From Pseudidiomarina aestuarii (GTDB lineage: Bacteria > Pseudomonadota > Gammaproteobacteria > Enterobacterales > Alteromonadaceae), in the NCBI RefSeq assembly GCF_003987355.1, contig NZ_PIPR01000001.1, forward strand, positions 1,054,001 through 1,118,000: 64,000 nt of DNA, read 5' to 3'. Positions 27,485-42,502 of the stretch are shown here, one piece after another. The notes beneath the pieces were generated by a model that was not told the DNA's origin, ran no database searches, and saw nothing but the letters and a program-made list of their open reading frames with translations. Numbering within the stretch: the first letter of the stretch is position 1; each line of letters begins with the position of its first letter. A program made the translations under genes and the position numbers.

Positions 27485-29185
27485 ATGAAACCTTTCATTG
27501 TTGCGTTAACAGTTACCGCACTGGCGGGTATCAGCACTGTGGTCAGTGCTGCTGATCGTATTACGGGTCACCACTTTGCCACGCGCTCCGAAGCCATGGC
27601 TCCCAATGCAATGGCAGCGACCAGCCAGCCGCTTGCCACTCAGGTTGCCTTAGATATTATGCAGCAAGGTGGCAATGCCATTGATGCTGCCATTGCAGCG
27701 AATGCAGTGCTTGGGTTGGTTGAGCCCACTGGAAATGGTATTGGCGGTGATTTGTTCGCTATTGTTTGGGATGCAGAAACCGAACAGCTCTATGGTCTGA
27801 ATGCGTCAGGACGTTCGCCCAAGAGCCTCACACTCGATTATTTTCAACAGCAAGGTCTCAGCAAAATTCCTCCGCGTGGTGTTCTGCCTCTATCCGTGCC
27901 GGGTGCCGTTGATGGCTGGTTTGAATTGCATGACAAATTTGGCGCACTGCCTATGGAACAGGTGTTAGCTCCTGCTATTGAGTATGCTCGACAAGGCTTC
28001 CCCGTTACTGAGGTCATTGCATACTACTTTGCGCGCAATGCCGATGTGATTGGCGATCAACCCGGATTCGCCGAAGTCTTTCTAAAAGACGGTGAGCCGC
28101 CGCAAAAGGGAGAGCGCTTCCGCAATCCCGATCTTGCCAACACCTACGAACTTATCGCCAAGCAAGGGCGCGATGTCTTCTATAAAGGTGAAATTGCAAA
28201 AACAATTGATGCGTTTGTGAAAACTCACGGTGGCTTTCTGAGTTACGACGACCTCGCTGAACACACATCGACTTGGGTCGATCCCGTATCGACGAATTAT
28301 CGCGGTTACGATTTGTGGGAGCTCCCCCCGAATACTCAAGGCATTGCCGCACAACAGATCCTCAATATCCTTGAGAACTATGACCTTACGGCCATGGGGT
28401 TCGATAGTGCGACCTATATCCACCATTTTGTTGAAGCCAAGAAGCTAGCTTTTGAAGACCGTGCCAAGTACTACGCGGATCCTGAGTTCAGTGCGGCTCC
28501 AGTTACCGGGCTCCTCGACAAGGGCTATGCCAAAGAACGGGCAAAATTAATCGATCCAAATCGAGCTGGGCGCGCGTATGAACCTGGTAACCCGCCCACT
28601 GAGGGCGATACCATTTATCTCACCACCGCGGATCAACAAGGCAATATGGTGTCGTTGATTCAGAGTAATTATCGTGGCATGGGTTCGGGTATCACGCCGA
28701 CAGGACTGGGGTTTGTCATTCAAAATCGTGGGGAGTTGTTTGCCCTAGAGGAAGGACATGCCAATGTCTATGCACCCGGTAAACGTCCGTTTCACACGAT
28801 TATCCCCGCGTTTGTGACGAAAGACGGCAAACCGCTGATGAGTTACGGAGTAATGGGAGGCGCGACGCAGCCACAAATGCATGCGCAGATACTCATTAAC
28901 ATGATTGATTTTGGGATGAATTTGCAGGAAGCCGGCGATGCGCCTCGCATTCTGCACACGGGTTCCAGTCAACCCACCGGCGAGATCATGACCGATGGTG
29001 GTGTGCTGAGTCTTGAGAATGGTTTTTCAGCGGCAACGCGGCGTGAACTGATAAAAATGGGGCACACTTTGCAAGAAGCTGTGGGCCCTTATGGTGGTTA
29101 TCAAGCCATTTGGCGTAATCATGAAGAAGCGGTCTATTACGGCGCTTCGGAAAGCCGCAAGGATGGTCACGCGGCAGGATTTTAA
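27485..29185 (+). CDS. ggt: Gamma-glutamyltransferase
   Basis: 566 aa periplasmic Ntn-hydrolase that cleaves and transfers the gamma-glutamyl group of glutathione. Signal peptide cut near VVSAA-DRIT. Large-subunit marks are ATSQPLATQVALDIMQQGGNAIDAAIAA and EPTGNGIGGDLFAIV. Autocleavage should occur before the Thr in the GDT-IYLTT segment, which becomes the catalytic residue of the small subunit. NYRGMGSGITPTGLGFVIQNRG and SYGVMGGATQPQMHAQ are typical of the small subunit. Confidence 0.93.
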   Translation: MKPFIVALTVTALAGISTVVSAADRITGHHFATRSEAMAPNAMAATSQPLATQVALDIMQQGGNAIDAAIAANAVLGLVEPTGNGIGGDLFAIVWDAETEQLYGLNASGRSPKSLTLDYFQQQGLSKIPPRGVLPLSVPGAVDGWFELHDKFGALPMEQVLAPAIEYARQGFPVTEVIAYYFARNADVIGDQPGFAEVFLKDGEPPQKGERFRNPDLANTYELIAKQGRDVFYKGEIAKTIDAFVKTHGGFLSYDDLAEHTSTWVDPVSTNYRGYDLWELPPNTQGIAAQQILNILENYDLTAMGFDSATYIHHFVEAKKLAFEDRAKYYADPEFSAAPVTGLLDKGYAKERAKLIDPNRAGRAYEPGNPPTEGDTIYLTTADQQGNMVSLIQSNYRGMGSGITPTGLGFVIQNRGELFALEEGHANVYAPGKRPFHTIIPAFVTKDGKPLMSYGVMGGATQPQMHAQILINMIDFGMNLQEAGDAPRILHTGSSQPTGEIMTDGGVLSLENGFSAATRRELIKMGHTLQEAVGPYGGYQAIWRNHEEAVYYGASESRKDGHAAGF

Positions 29186-29199
29186 GACGGAGGTAATGC

Positions 29200-30237
29200 G
29201 TGCGTTGGTGGATTATTATCGTGATAGCTATTGCTGTGCTGGTTACAGCATGCAGCGCTATGAATAACCCAGGCCGTTTTGCCGACCGCAATCCGTATCT
29301 GGAACCGAAAGACACCAACGCCATCGATTTTTTTCAGATGCGCTGGTTTGGCGATGAAGTCTGGGCGGATCAGCAAAGCGAGCTAGCCGCGCAGCCTGAT
29401 TTGGTGCCCCAACAACCGATAGCACTTGCCCTACTGCGATCGCCTGCCACTGCTCCACAGATTACCTGGCTTGGGCATGCCACGTTTTTGTTGCAATACA
29501 AAGGCGTCAATGTGCTCACCGACCCTATTTTGACCGACCGTGCCTCGCCATTTAGTTTTGCTGGACCCGAGCGCTTACAACCAGCTCCTGCCAAAGTCGC
29601 AGAGCTACCGCCCATCGAGATGGTGATTATCAGCCATAATCATTACGACCATCTTGATACAGAGACCATCACTGCACTCGGTCCAGACGTCACTTATTTA
29701 GTTCCATTAGGATTAACCGAGTGGTTCACTGATCTTGGCATCCCGGCTGCAAACGTTCATACGTTTGATTGGTGGCAAGCGCAGCAATTCGGTGCGGTAT
29801 CAGCCACTGCCACGCCGAGTCAGCATTGGTCCGCACGGAGCCTATGGGATAAAAATGATAGCCTCTGGGTCAGTTGGCATCTTGCCATTGGCGACTGGCA
29901 AGTATGGTTTGCCGGTGACACCGGGTATAACGAAGTCCAGTTCAAAGAGATCGGTACTCAATTTCCCGATATTGATGATGCGCTGGTACCCATAGGTGCC
30001 TATTTGCCACGCTGGTTTATGCAGCCTCAACATATCAATCCTGCGGAAGCGGTGCTGATGCACAATGATATCGCTGCGAAGCGCTCCTATGCGATGCATT
30101 GGGGCACCTACCAGCTTGCTGCTGAAAGCCTGGCGCAAACCAAGCAAGACTTAGCCGATGCACGCCGGCACTATCAAGCGAACGAAGACACGCTGCGGTT
30201 ACTGGCCATTGGTGAAACGGTCACAGTCAGACCTTAG
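29200..30237 (+). CDS. Metallo-beta-lactamase-fold lipoprotein (NAPE-PLD/UlaG-like)
   Basis: 345 aa with a lipoprotein signal (lipobox LVTAC). Start is GTG at 29200 with GGAGG 8 bases before; the ATG at 29196 is in another frame. Metal-binding marks are TWLGHATFLLQYKG, TDPILTDRASP, ISHNHYDHLD and FAGDTGYN. The family includes N-acyl-phosphatidylethanolamine hydrolase-like enzymes and others; the substrate is unknown. It follows ggt by 14 bases, so both are likely one transcript. Confidence 0.86.
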   Translation: MRWWIIIVIAIAVLVTACSAMNNPGRFADRNPYLEPKDTNAIDFFQMRWFGDEVWADQQSELAAQPDLVPQQPIALALLRSPATAPQITWLGHATFLLQYKGVNVLTDPILTDRASPFSFAGPERLQPAPAKVAELPPIEMVIISHNHYDHLDTETITALGPDVTYLVPLGLTEWFTDLGIPAANVHTFDWWQAQQFGAVSATATPSQHWSARSLWDKNDSLWVSWHLAIGDWQVWFAGDTGYNEVQFKEIGTQFPDIDDALVPIGAYLPRWFMQPQHINPAEAVLMHNDIAAKRSYAMHWGTYQLAAESLAQTKQDLADARRHYQANEDTLRLLAIGETVTVRP

Positions 30238-30331
30238 AATGATGCGCAAATGATTGGCGAATTCACGATGCCAATTTCACGTCAGCTAAGGTAAGCTGAT
30301 CACATGTTCAATTGCTGCTATTGAGGTCTTC

Positions 30332-31108
30332 ATGGAGCTCGTTCTCACCGCATTTATCGCAAGTGCTATAACCGGTGGCTGTACAGCTGTCGGTGCATTA
30401 CCGGTTCTGTTTGGTCGAAAGCCCTCTGAGACCTTTAACGATACTCTGCTCGGCTTTGCCGCTGGCGTCATGCTTGCTGCGTCATTCTTTTCTTTAATTA
30501 TTCCGTCGCTTGATGTTGCTACCGAAATGTACGGTCCCGGCCCCCTTCCAGCCACCATTGCTGTTGTAGGTATTTTACTCGGTGCATTAGCTATTGCTCT
30601 CGCTGACCGTTTGATTCCACATCAACATTTTGTTACCGGTCAGGAAGGTCCCGACCCGCAAAAAGTTGCTGGTGTTTGGTTATTTGTGCTGGCCATTGCT
30701 ATCCACAACTTCCCTGAGGGTTTAGCCGTCGGGGTCGCCTATGGCAGCGGTCAAGAAGACACCGCCTATGCATTGGCAGTAGGGATCGGCTTACAAAACT
30801 TACCGGAGGGACTTGCTGTAGCAGTGGGCTTAATGAGTGTTGGCTACGACCGCGTGGAAGCATTCCTAGTTGCCGCGTTAACTGGACTAATTGAGCCTAT
30901 TGGTGGTGTCTTTGGCGGCTTTTTCGTCAATATTTCGCAAGTATTGCTCCCATGGGGACTGGTCTTTGCCGCCGGCGCGATGTTGTTCGTCATCAGTCAT
31001 GAAATTATCCCGGAAACCCATCGCCGTGGTCATCACAGACGCGCTACAGCAGGTTTAATGGTCGGTCTGGTAGTGATGTTGTTCCTCGACGTTTGGCTTG
31101 CCGTATGA
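30332..31108 (+). CDS. ZIP family metal transporter (GufA type)
   Basis: 258 aa with about eight helices. The paired metal-binding helices carry HNFPEGLAVGVAYG and LQNLPEGLAVAVGL; a further SHEIIPETHRRGHHRR segment follows. The loop after helix 3 is short and has HQH. It likely imports or exports Zn2+ or another divalent metal. A TGA stop overlaps the next gene's ATG. Confidence 0.9.
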   Translation: MELVLTAFIASAITGGCTAVGALPVLFGRKPSETFNDTLLGFAAGVMLAASFFSLIIPSLDVATEMYGPGPLPATIAVVGILLGALAIALADRLIPHQHFVTGQEGPDPQKVAGVWLFVLAIAIHNFPEGLAVGVAYGSGQEDTAYALAVGIGLQNLPEGLAVAVGLMSVGYDRVEAFLVAALTGLIEPIGGVFGGFFVNISQVLLPWGLVFAAGAMLFVISHEIIPETHRRGHHRRATAGLMVGLVVMLFLDVWLAV

Positions 31109-31925
31109 AGCGCGCATTACTCATTGGTTACGGCGATATCGCGCAGCGGACAGCACGCTTGCTCATAGAATCAGGCTGGCAGGTCACGGGTATTTGCCGA
31201 CATCCGGACCAAAAGCCGACGATGCCGGGCATACAATTGATTGCAGCCGACGCTGGCAATGAGGCCGATTTACGGCGGCTTGGACTCGCTCAGTTCAACG
31301 CGATTGTCATTACATTGACACCATCGGGATATGACCGCGAAGGCTACCATCACGGCTACGTCATCCCCTGCCGGCACATTCAAATGATTTTAGCGAGCGA
31401 ACCACAGCAGGAATCGGGACCGCCGCGCATTCTCTATATCTCCAGCACTGGCGTCTACGCCGAGCGCAATGGCGAATGGATTACTGAAGAAACGCCGACC
31501 GTTCCAGACACCGATAGTGGTGAGATGTTATTACAGGCAGAGCAAGTGATTCAAAGTGCGGCAGCTAGCGTAAGCATCCTGCGTTGTTCAGGTATCTACG
31601 GTCCTGGTCGGATTTATCTGCAGCGCCAAATCGCCTCAGGTGAGGCGGTGATTAATCCCGTTTATAACAACCGGATCCATGCGGATGATGTAGCCGGATT
31701 TATACACTATCTATTACTGCACCCTGAACATCAGGAACCGGTATATCTGGTCAGTGATGACGAGCCTGTGTGGCAAGAAACGTTGTATTTGTGGTACGCC
31801 GATCAGCTCGGCGTCGACGGGAGTAAACTCAAACGGAGCAATACCGTGGGGCCGCGTGGAAACAAACGGATCAACAATGCCCTAATGCGCAGCACCGGCT
31901 ACGCACTGCGACACCCGAACACACT

Positions 31926-31941
<16 letters not shown>
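31105..31941 (+). CDS. SDR-fold protein, YeeZ-like
   Basis: 278 aa, start at ATG 31105 overlapping the ZIP stop codon. An N-terminal Rossmann site (ALLIGYGDIAQRTARLL) and RILYISSTGVYAERNGEWITEETP, with the STGVY motif of epimerase-like SDR proteins, are visible. The C-terminal part resembles the E. coli YeeZ family, whose substrate is not known. Its TAG stop lies inside heptad element B1. Confidence 0.82.
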
Positions 31942-37883
<5,942 letters not shown>

Positions 37884-37974
37884 GCGCGAATCCTTTGAAC
37901 AACGTACTCGAAAAACGTCGGACTCTTCACCTTAGATAAGGCACACGAGGGATGCAAATATAACCAAAATACTG

Positions 37975-38077
37975 ACAGTGAATGTGAACAGTGAATGGTG
38001 GACGGTGAACAGCAAAGCGAAAACGATGCGCTCTTTTTAATCTCTTTTGTTCACGGTTTACAGTTCACTATTTACCA
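37975..38077. repeat. Heptad-arm inverted element B2
   Basis: Left arm about 37975-38012 (CAGTGAA, TGTGAAC, AGTGAAT units and variants), right arm 38050-38077 (GTTCACG, GTTTACA, GTTCACT, ATTTACC). The core holds GAAAAC (38019-38024), a 3-base gap and GCGCTCTTTTTA (38028-38039), in the plus orientation. The nadA stop (TAG, 38070-38068) is in the right arm. The element lies upstream of gltB and downstream of nadA. Confidence 0.88.
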
Positions 38078-39114
38078 AAGGCCAGCATTCGATCGAGGGG
38101 GAGTCGGGCGCGTTCGCCCATCGTTGGATCCACATGAATCTCATGCGCAGCGCCACCACTTTCTAATGCCTCCGCAATAGCTACAAGACCGTTCATTGCC
38201 ATCCATGGACAATGTGCACAACTTCTACAAGTCGCACCGTTACCAGCGGTAGGTGCCTCAATAAAGTGCTTGTTCGGTGACAGTTGCTGCATCTTATAGA
38301 AAATGCCGCGGTCCGTAGCCACAATAAACGTCGAATTGGGTAGGGTTTGACTGGCTTTTAACAACTGTGAGGTTGAACCAACTGCATCGGCCAAATCAAC
38401 AATAGCGGCGGGTGATTCCGGATGCACCAAAACGGCAGCTTCTGGATAAACACGCTTTAAATCTTCGAGCGCTTTGGTTTTGAACTCATCATGAACAATA
38501 CAAGCACCCTGCCACATAATCATGTCGGCGCCCGTTTGTTTCGCTATGTAGTTGCCCAAATGTTTATCCGGGCCCCACAAAATCTTCTCGCCCTGCGCAT
38601 CTAGATGATCGACTAAGTCGAGCGCAATCGAGGACGTCACCACCCAATCCGCTCGAGCTTTTACCGCAGCAGAGGTATTGGCATACACCACCACGGTGCG
38701 GTCAGGATGCTGATCGCAAAACGCTGAAAACTCATCAATCGGACAGCCTAAATCAAGCGAACAAGTCGCTTCCAACGTTGGCATCAACACGCGTTTGTTT
38801 GGCGTCAATATCTTCGCGGTCTCTCCCATAAACTTCACCCCAGCGACAATCAGCGTTTCCGCTTCATGATTAGCGCCAAAGCGAGCCATTTCGAGGGAGT
38901 CAGCCACGCAACCACCGGTCTCTTCGGCCAGTGCTTGGATTTCTGGATCAGTATAGTAATGCGCCACCAGAACGGCGTTCTTGGCTTTCAGCAAATCACG
39001 GATTCTAGCCTTGTACTCTTCCTTTTGCTCAGCAGTCAATGGCTTAGGCTTTGGCGGAAAAGCATAATCAAGAGAATCAATCACACGGGCGTGGATTTCA
39101 GCGGTACTGGTCAT
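38068..39114 (-). CDS. nadA: Quinolinate synthase
   Basis: 348 aa. Condenses iminoaspartate with dihydroxyacetone phosphate to quinolinate in NAD synthesis, using a 4Fe-4S cluster. Conserved segments are [58 protein letters not shown] and [16 protein letters not shown], which supply the cluster cysteines. [21 protein letters not shown] is also typical. The protein ends in LAFGK just inside repeat B2. Confidence 0.96.
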   Translation of the reverse strand: MTSTAEIHARVIDSLDYAFPPKPKPLTAEQKEEYKARIRDLLKAKNAVLVAHYYTDPEIQALAEETGGCVADSLEMARFGANHEAETLIVAGVKFMGETAKILTPNKRVLMPTLEATCSLDLGCPIDEFSAFCDQHPDRTVVVYANTSAAVKARADWVVTSSIALDLVDHLDAQGEKILWGPDKHLGNYIAKQTGADMIMWQGACIVHDEFKTKALEDLKRVYPEAAVLVHPESPAAIVDLADAVGSTSQLLKASQTLPNSTFIVATDRGIFYKMQQLSPNKHFIEAPTAGNGATCRSCAHCPWMAMNGLVAIAEALESGGAAHEIHVDPTMGERARLPLDRMLAFGK

Positions 39115-39176
39115 GGCGATACTACGGTCTGGTTCACGTCTGGGTAGTATACCAAAGGCCCGAACGCTGCGCTATG

Positions 39177-39308
39177 AGCTATTAGCTATTAGCTACTGGC
39201 TACTGGCTACTGGCTACTGGCTACTGGCTACTGGCTACTGGCTACTGGCTACTGGCTACTGGCAATGATGAGTTTGGTTTTTCTAGTAACCAATAACAAG
39301 TAGCTACT
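39177..39308. repeat. Heptad-arm inverted element A4 with a long perfect tandem array
   Basis: The left arm is twelve consecutive heptads: AGCTATT twice, AGCTACT once, then nine identical GGCTACT units (39198-39260). The right arm (39282-39308) is short: TAGTAAC, CAATAAC, AAGTAGC. The core is reduced, with only TTCTAGTAAC kept. It lies between nadA and a tRNA-Lys gene, both minus strand. Nine perfect units suggest recent slippage or expansion. Confidence 0.9.
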
Positions 39309-39327
39309 AACGTTTTTAAAAGGAGAG

Positions 39328-39403
39328 TGGTGGGTCGTGCAGGATTCGAACCTGCGACCAATTGATTAAAAGTCAACTGCTCTACCAACTGAGCTAACGA
39401 CCC
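39328..39403 (-). tRNA. tRNA-Lys (TTT), copy 1
   Basis: A 76-base tRNA with encoded CCA, anticodon TTT, acceptor stem GGGTCGT, indistinguishable by eye from E. coli tRNA-Lys. Identical to the second copy 114 bases upstream in its direction of transcription. Confidence 0.97.
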
Positions 39404-39459
39404 ACTGGGATAAAACTTTTTGATTGGGGCGAATGGTCATGACAAACATTGCTCTGTCA

Positions 39460-39511
39460 TTTCACTATTCACTAGTCGCTTTTCACTATTAACTGTTTAC
39501 TATTAACAGTG
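39460..39511. repeat. Heptad-type repeat B4 between the tRNA-Lys genes
   Basis: Units of TTCACTA, TTAACTG, TTTACTA and TTAACAG follow one another, with a small internal hairpin ACTGTT-TACTATT-AACAGT. It has the B-family arm sequence but no clear left arm or core, so it looks like a fragment. It lies in the 114-base spacer between the two tRNA-Lys genes. Confidence 0.7.
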
Positions 39512-39517
39512 TTTGAT

Positions 39518-39593
39518 TGGTGGGTCGTGCAGGATTCGAACCTGCGACCAATTGATTAAAAGTCAACTGCTCTACCAACTGAGCTAACGACCC
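39518..39593 (-). tRNA. tRNA-Lys (TTT), copy 2
   Basis: Sequence identical to the copy at 39328-39403, including CCA. First of the pair in transcription. Confidence 0.97.
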
Positions 39594-39664
39594 AACCTGT
39601 ACCGCTACCTTGCTTTGATTTCATACCGTTTGGCATGAACAAGGTTGCATTGCAACGGCGGCAT

Positions 39665-39692
39665 AGTTTACTGAAAATGCTGCTCGTTGCAA
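39665..39692 (-). promoter_or_regulatory. Probable promoter of the tRNA-Lys pair
   Basis: On the minus strand, TTGCAA (39692-39687), 16 bases, then TAAACT (39670-39665), followed by a GC-rich discriminator (GCCGCC), which is usual for stable-RNA promoters under stringent control. It lies about 70 bases before the tRNA. Confidence 0.55.
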
Positions 39693-39761
39693 CTGCAAAT
39701 TACCTAAATCGGGTCTGTTTGCTCAATTTACGAACGTTCGCCCGAAAATAACACAGGATGT

Positions 39762-40505
39762 TTACAACTCAGCTAGGCGCTTGCGTGCCAATCCTGCTTC
39801 GGTGCTGTTCGCATATTCATTGATGACTTGCTGGTAATAATTGCGAGCTGACTGATTTTGTCCTTGCTCTTGAGCAATAATGCCCAGCTTCAAGACGCAA
39901 TCGCCACGTTTGTTACTATCGGGAAATGACTCCACCACAGTCGCAAACTCTTTCTTCGCCTCATCATATTTACCATCAGCAAATAAAAGTTGGCCCAGCC
40001 AATAATGCGCGTTGGCCGCGTAGGTCGAACTCGGGAAACGCTGCAGGAAGCTACGAAATGCCGGAATGGCTGCATCGTAACGTTTGTCCTCAAGCACTAA
40101 TCGAATGGCCTGGTCGTAGGCATCGTTTTCACTCAAATCGGCAGAGTAATTCGATACCGCCGAGTCACCAGCCATCGGATCTAAAGTAGTGACGGAGGTA
40201 CTCGTAGCCGGAGCAGGAGCCGCTAAACGACGGTCAATCTCCTGATAAATTTCACGCTGACGCTGCAAAACTTGTTCCAGTTGATACGCGTGTTCTTCAG
40301 TTCTACCGCGCAATTCAGCGACTTCATTTTGTAACGTTGACATCTGGTCGAGTAAGGCCATTTGCGCCTTATTTCGTGCGTCCATGACGCGTTCCAGCTG
40401 CGCTAAACGTTCCTCAATTGAGCCACTGCCTAGCTTCTGAACCGGCGCTTGCGCGAACGCAGCGCCGGATGCCAGAAGTGCCAGTGCGATGAGAGTCTTT
40501 TGCAT
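39762..40505 (-). CDS. cpoB: Tol-Pal system protein CpoB (YbgF)
   Basis: Periplasmic protein, 247 aa from ATG 40505 (an in-frame TTG at 40517 would add four residues). Signal peptide cut near GAAFA-QAP. A coiled-coil part (about 25-90, ERLAQLERVMDARNK) is followed by TPR repeats (residues about 120-245, with AIPAFRSFLQRFPSSTYAANAHYWLGQ). It links peptidoglycan synthesis with outer membrane constriction by contacting TolA and PBP1B. It is last in the tol-pal operon. Confidence 0.94.
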   Translation of the reverse strand: MQKTLIALALLASGAAFAQAPVQKLGSGSIEERLAQLERVMDARNKAQMALLDQMSTLQNEVAELRGRTEEHAYQLEQVLQRQREIYQEIDRRLAAPAPATSTSVTTLDPMAGDSAVSNYSADLSENDAYDQAIRLVLEDKRYDAAIPAFRSFLQRFPSSTYAANAHYWLGQLLFADGKYDEAKKEFATVVESFPDSNKRGDCVLKLGIIAQEQGQNQSARNYYQQVINEYANSTEAGLARKRLAEL

Positions 40506-40523
40506 TGGCTCTACCAAGTCCTA

Positions 40524-41060
40524 TTAATAAACCAAAACGCCGCGACGGTTCTTCGCGTAAGCGTCTGGATTAGACGCACGAATCATTGGCTTTTCTTCGC
40601 CAAACGATACTGTGCTGATCTGATTTGAGCTCACACCCAAGTTTTGCAAGTACTGAGCTACCGCCTTAGCACGACGTTCGCCCAACGCAATGTTGTACTC
40701 AGGTGTTCCACGCTCGTCGCAATGCCCTTCGATAGTCACGCTAACAGCTGGGTTATTCACCAAGTAATCGGCATGGGCTTGTAGCAATTCAGCGTACTGA
40801 GAAGTGATGCGTGAATCATCAAATTCGAAGAAGACCATATTCTCCATGCGCAATTCAGCCATCCGCTCTTCACGGATTTCTTCAGGCGTCTTTTGACGCT
40901 GAGCAGCATTCACTTCAACACCAGAACCGCTTTGCTGTTGCGATTGTTGGTTGGTTTGCTGATTCGCCGCTTCATCGGCACCTTGATTTGAGCTACAAGC
41001 CGCCAAAGTCAGCATTGGGAATGCGATCAAAAGCGTTTTTAACAGTTTGTTTGCGTTCAT
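40524..41060 (-). CDS. pal: Peptidoglycan-associated lipoprotein Pal
   Basis: 178 aa lipoprotein (lipobox LAAC). A glutamine-rich linker (about 30-50) leads to the OmpA-like domain that binds peptidoglycan, with TIEGHCDERGTPEYNIALGERRAKAV. The segment after the lipobox is low in complexity. Usual place after tolB. Confidence 0.96.
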   Translation of the reverse strand: MNANKLLKTLLIAFPMLTLAACSSNQGADEAANQQTNQQSQQQSGSGVEVNAAQRQKTPEEIREERMAELRMENMVFFEFDDSRITSQYAELLQAHADYLVNNPAVSVTIEGHCDERGTPEYNIALGERRAKAVAQYLQNLGVSSNQISTVSFGEEKPMIRASNPDAYAKNRRGVLVY

Positions 41061-41123
41061 GTCCGCGGTCCTTAATTTTCTAGAAATGTCTGGGTATTCT
41101 GTGTTTTTTATAACATTCAGTTA

Positions 41124-42479
41124 CTAGCGTAAATACGGTGACCAACTCGGCGACTTCACTTCACCCTCGCGAGCTGGTAAACGTGCCTTAAACCGTCCAT
41201 CCACCGAAACCAGAGCTAATACTTGCTGGTTGTTGTGCGTGGTGCTGTAAATCACCATGCTGCCGTTTGGTGCCAAGCTCGGAGACTCATCCAATGCGGT
41301 TTGCGTCAATACTTGCAAAGCACCACTCGGGTAATCTTGTTTCGCAATATGATAATTGCCTTGGGTACGATTCACCATGACGAACTGTTTTCCATCTGGT
41401 GTAAATACGCCACCCAAATTCTGTTCGCCTTCAAACGTAAGACGACGAACCTGTCCTGACTCTAAATTTACGCTATATAGTTGCGGTCTGCCACCCCTTT
41501 CTGACGTAAAAATCAGCGCTTTACCGTCGGGTGACCAACTGGGTTCGGTATCAATACTGTAGTGATTCGTGATTCGCTTGAGCGCTTTGGTCGCCACATT
41601 CATGGTGTAGATTTCAGGATTGCCGTCTTTCGACAACACCATACCTAATGAGCGTCCGTCTGGTGACCACACTGGACTGCTATTTATACCCGGGAAATCG
41701 GTCATCGCTTCACGGCGTGTCGTGTAAATATCCTGGACAAAAATTTGCGGCTTACCGCTTTCGAAACTGACATAAGCCAATTTGTTGCCATCTGGCGACC
41801 AAGCGGGTGACATCAAGGGCTCAGGGCTGCGCAGTAGTACTTTTTCGTTGTAACCGTCGTAATCGGCAACCACTAATTCATAGGGCTTGTCTTGGTTGTA
41901 ATTCACCGTGACATAAGCAATGCGCGTCATAAACGCACCGCGTTGTCCGGTCAAGGTCTCATAAAATACATCCGAGATTCGATGGGAATACTGACGAAAT
42001 TGATTGCCACTAATGACGCTACTGCGCGCGTCTAGAATATGGTCTTCGGCGGTGACCAACTGACCGTTACGTAGCACCTGGGTGCCACTAGTAATTTGTC
42101 CACGCAGAATATCGACAATTTCAAAAGAAACGGTGTAACGATCTACGGCGTAAGGTTCAATGGTACCAATCAAAATGGCTTCCACACCCAAGCTTGCCCA
42201 ACGTGAATAATCAATTTCGCTCGCCGTCGATGGTCGCTGCGGCATCGCATTCACCGGTATCGGATTGAATTTACCGCTGCGCATTAAATCTGCAGCGACG
42301 ACATCGGTCAGCCCCTCCGGTGCGGGTCCAGTGCCCTTCCAACGAAACGGCACCACCGCGATCGGACGCGCGCTATCGATGCCCTCAGTGATCACGATCT
42401 CGAGCGCTGCTTTGGCTGGATTTTGCAATACCATCAAGGTGATTGCTGCGGTCATCAAGGTCACGAATAGTTTTTTCAT
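41124..42479 (-). CDS. tolB: Tol-Pal protein TolB
   Basis: 451 aa periplasmic protein. A signal peptide (cut near PAKA-ALEI), an N-terminal alpha/beta domain and a six-bladed propeller with repeated WSPDG units ([44 protein letters not shown]) are seen. It binds Pal and the C-terminal part of TolA. Confidence 0.97.
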   Translation of the reverse strand: MKKLFVTLMTAAITLMVLQNPAKAALEIVITEGIDSARPIAVVPFRWKGTGPAPEGLTDVVAADLMRSGKFNPIPVNAMPQRPSTASEIDYSRWASLGVEAILIGTIEPYAVDRYTVSFEIVDILRGQITSGTQVLRNGQLVTAEDHILDARSSVISGNQFRQYSHRISDVFYETLTGQRGAFMTRIAYVTVNYNQDKPYELVVADYDGYNEKVLLRSPEPLMSPAWSPDGNKLAYVSFESGKPQIFVQDIYTTRREAMTDFPGINSSPVWSPDGRSLGMVLSKDGNPEIYTMNVATKALKRITNHYSIDTEPSWSPDGKALIFTSERGGRPQLYSVNLESGQVRRLTFEGEQNLGGVFTPDGKQFVMVNRTQGNYHIAKQDYPSGALQVLTQTALDESPSLAPNGSMVIYSTTHNNQQVLALVSVDGRFKARLPAREGEVKSPSWSPYLR

Positions 42480-42502
42480 TGGCCCTACATCTTTTCGTTA
42501 AG

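Noticed and set aside
29196-29198. ATG start for the metallo-beta-lactamase-fold lipoprotein
   Set aside because: It is out of frame with the lipoprotein; GTG at 29200 is in frame and follows GGAGG at a normal distance.
30268-30304. Small hairpin before the ZIP transporter as a metal riboswitch
   Set aside because: GTCAGCT and AGCTGAT pair, but the fold is short, has no T run and matches no riboswitch class known to me.
39177-39260. Possible CRISPR array
   Set aside because: Units are 7 bases with no spacers, there are no cas genes, and the arm pairs with an inverted partner.
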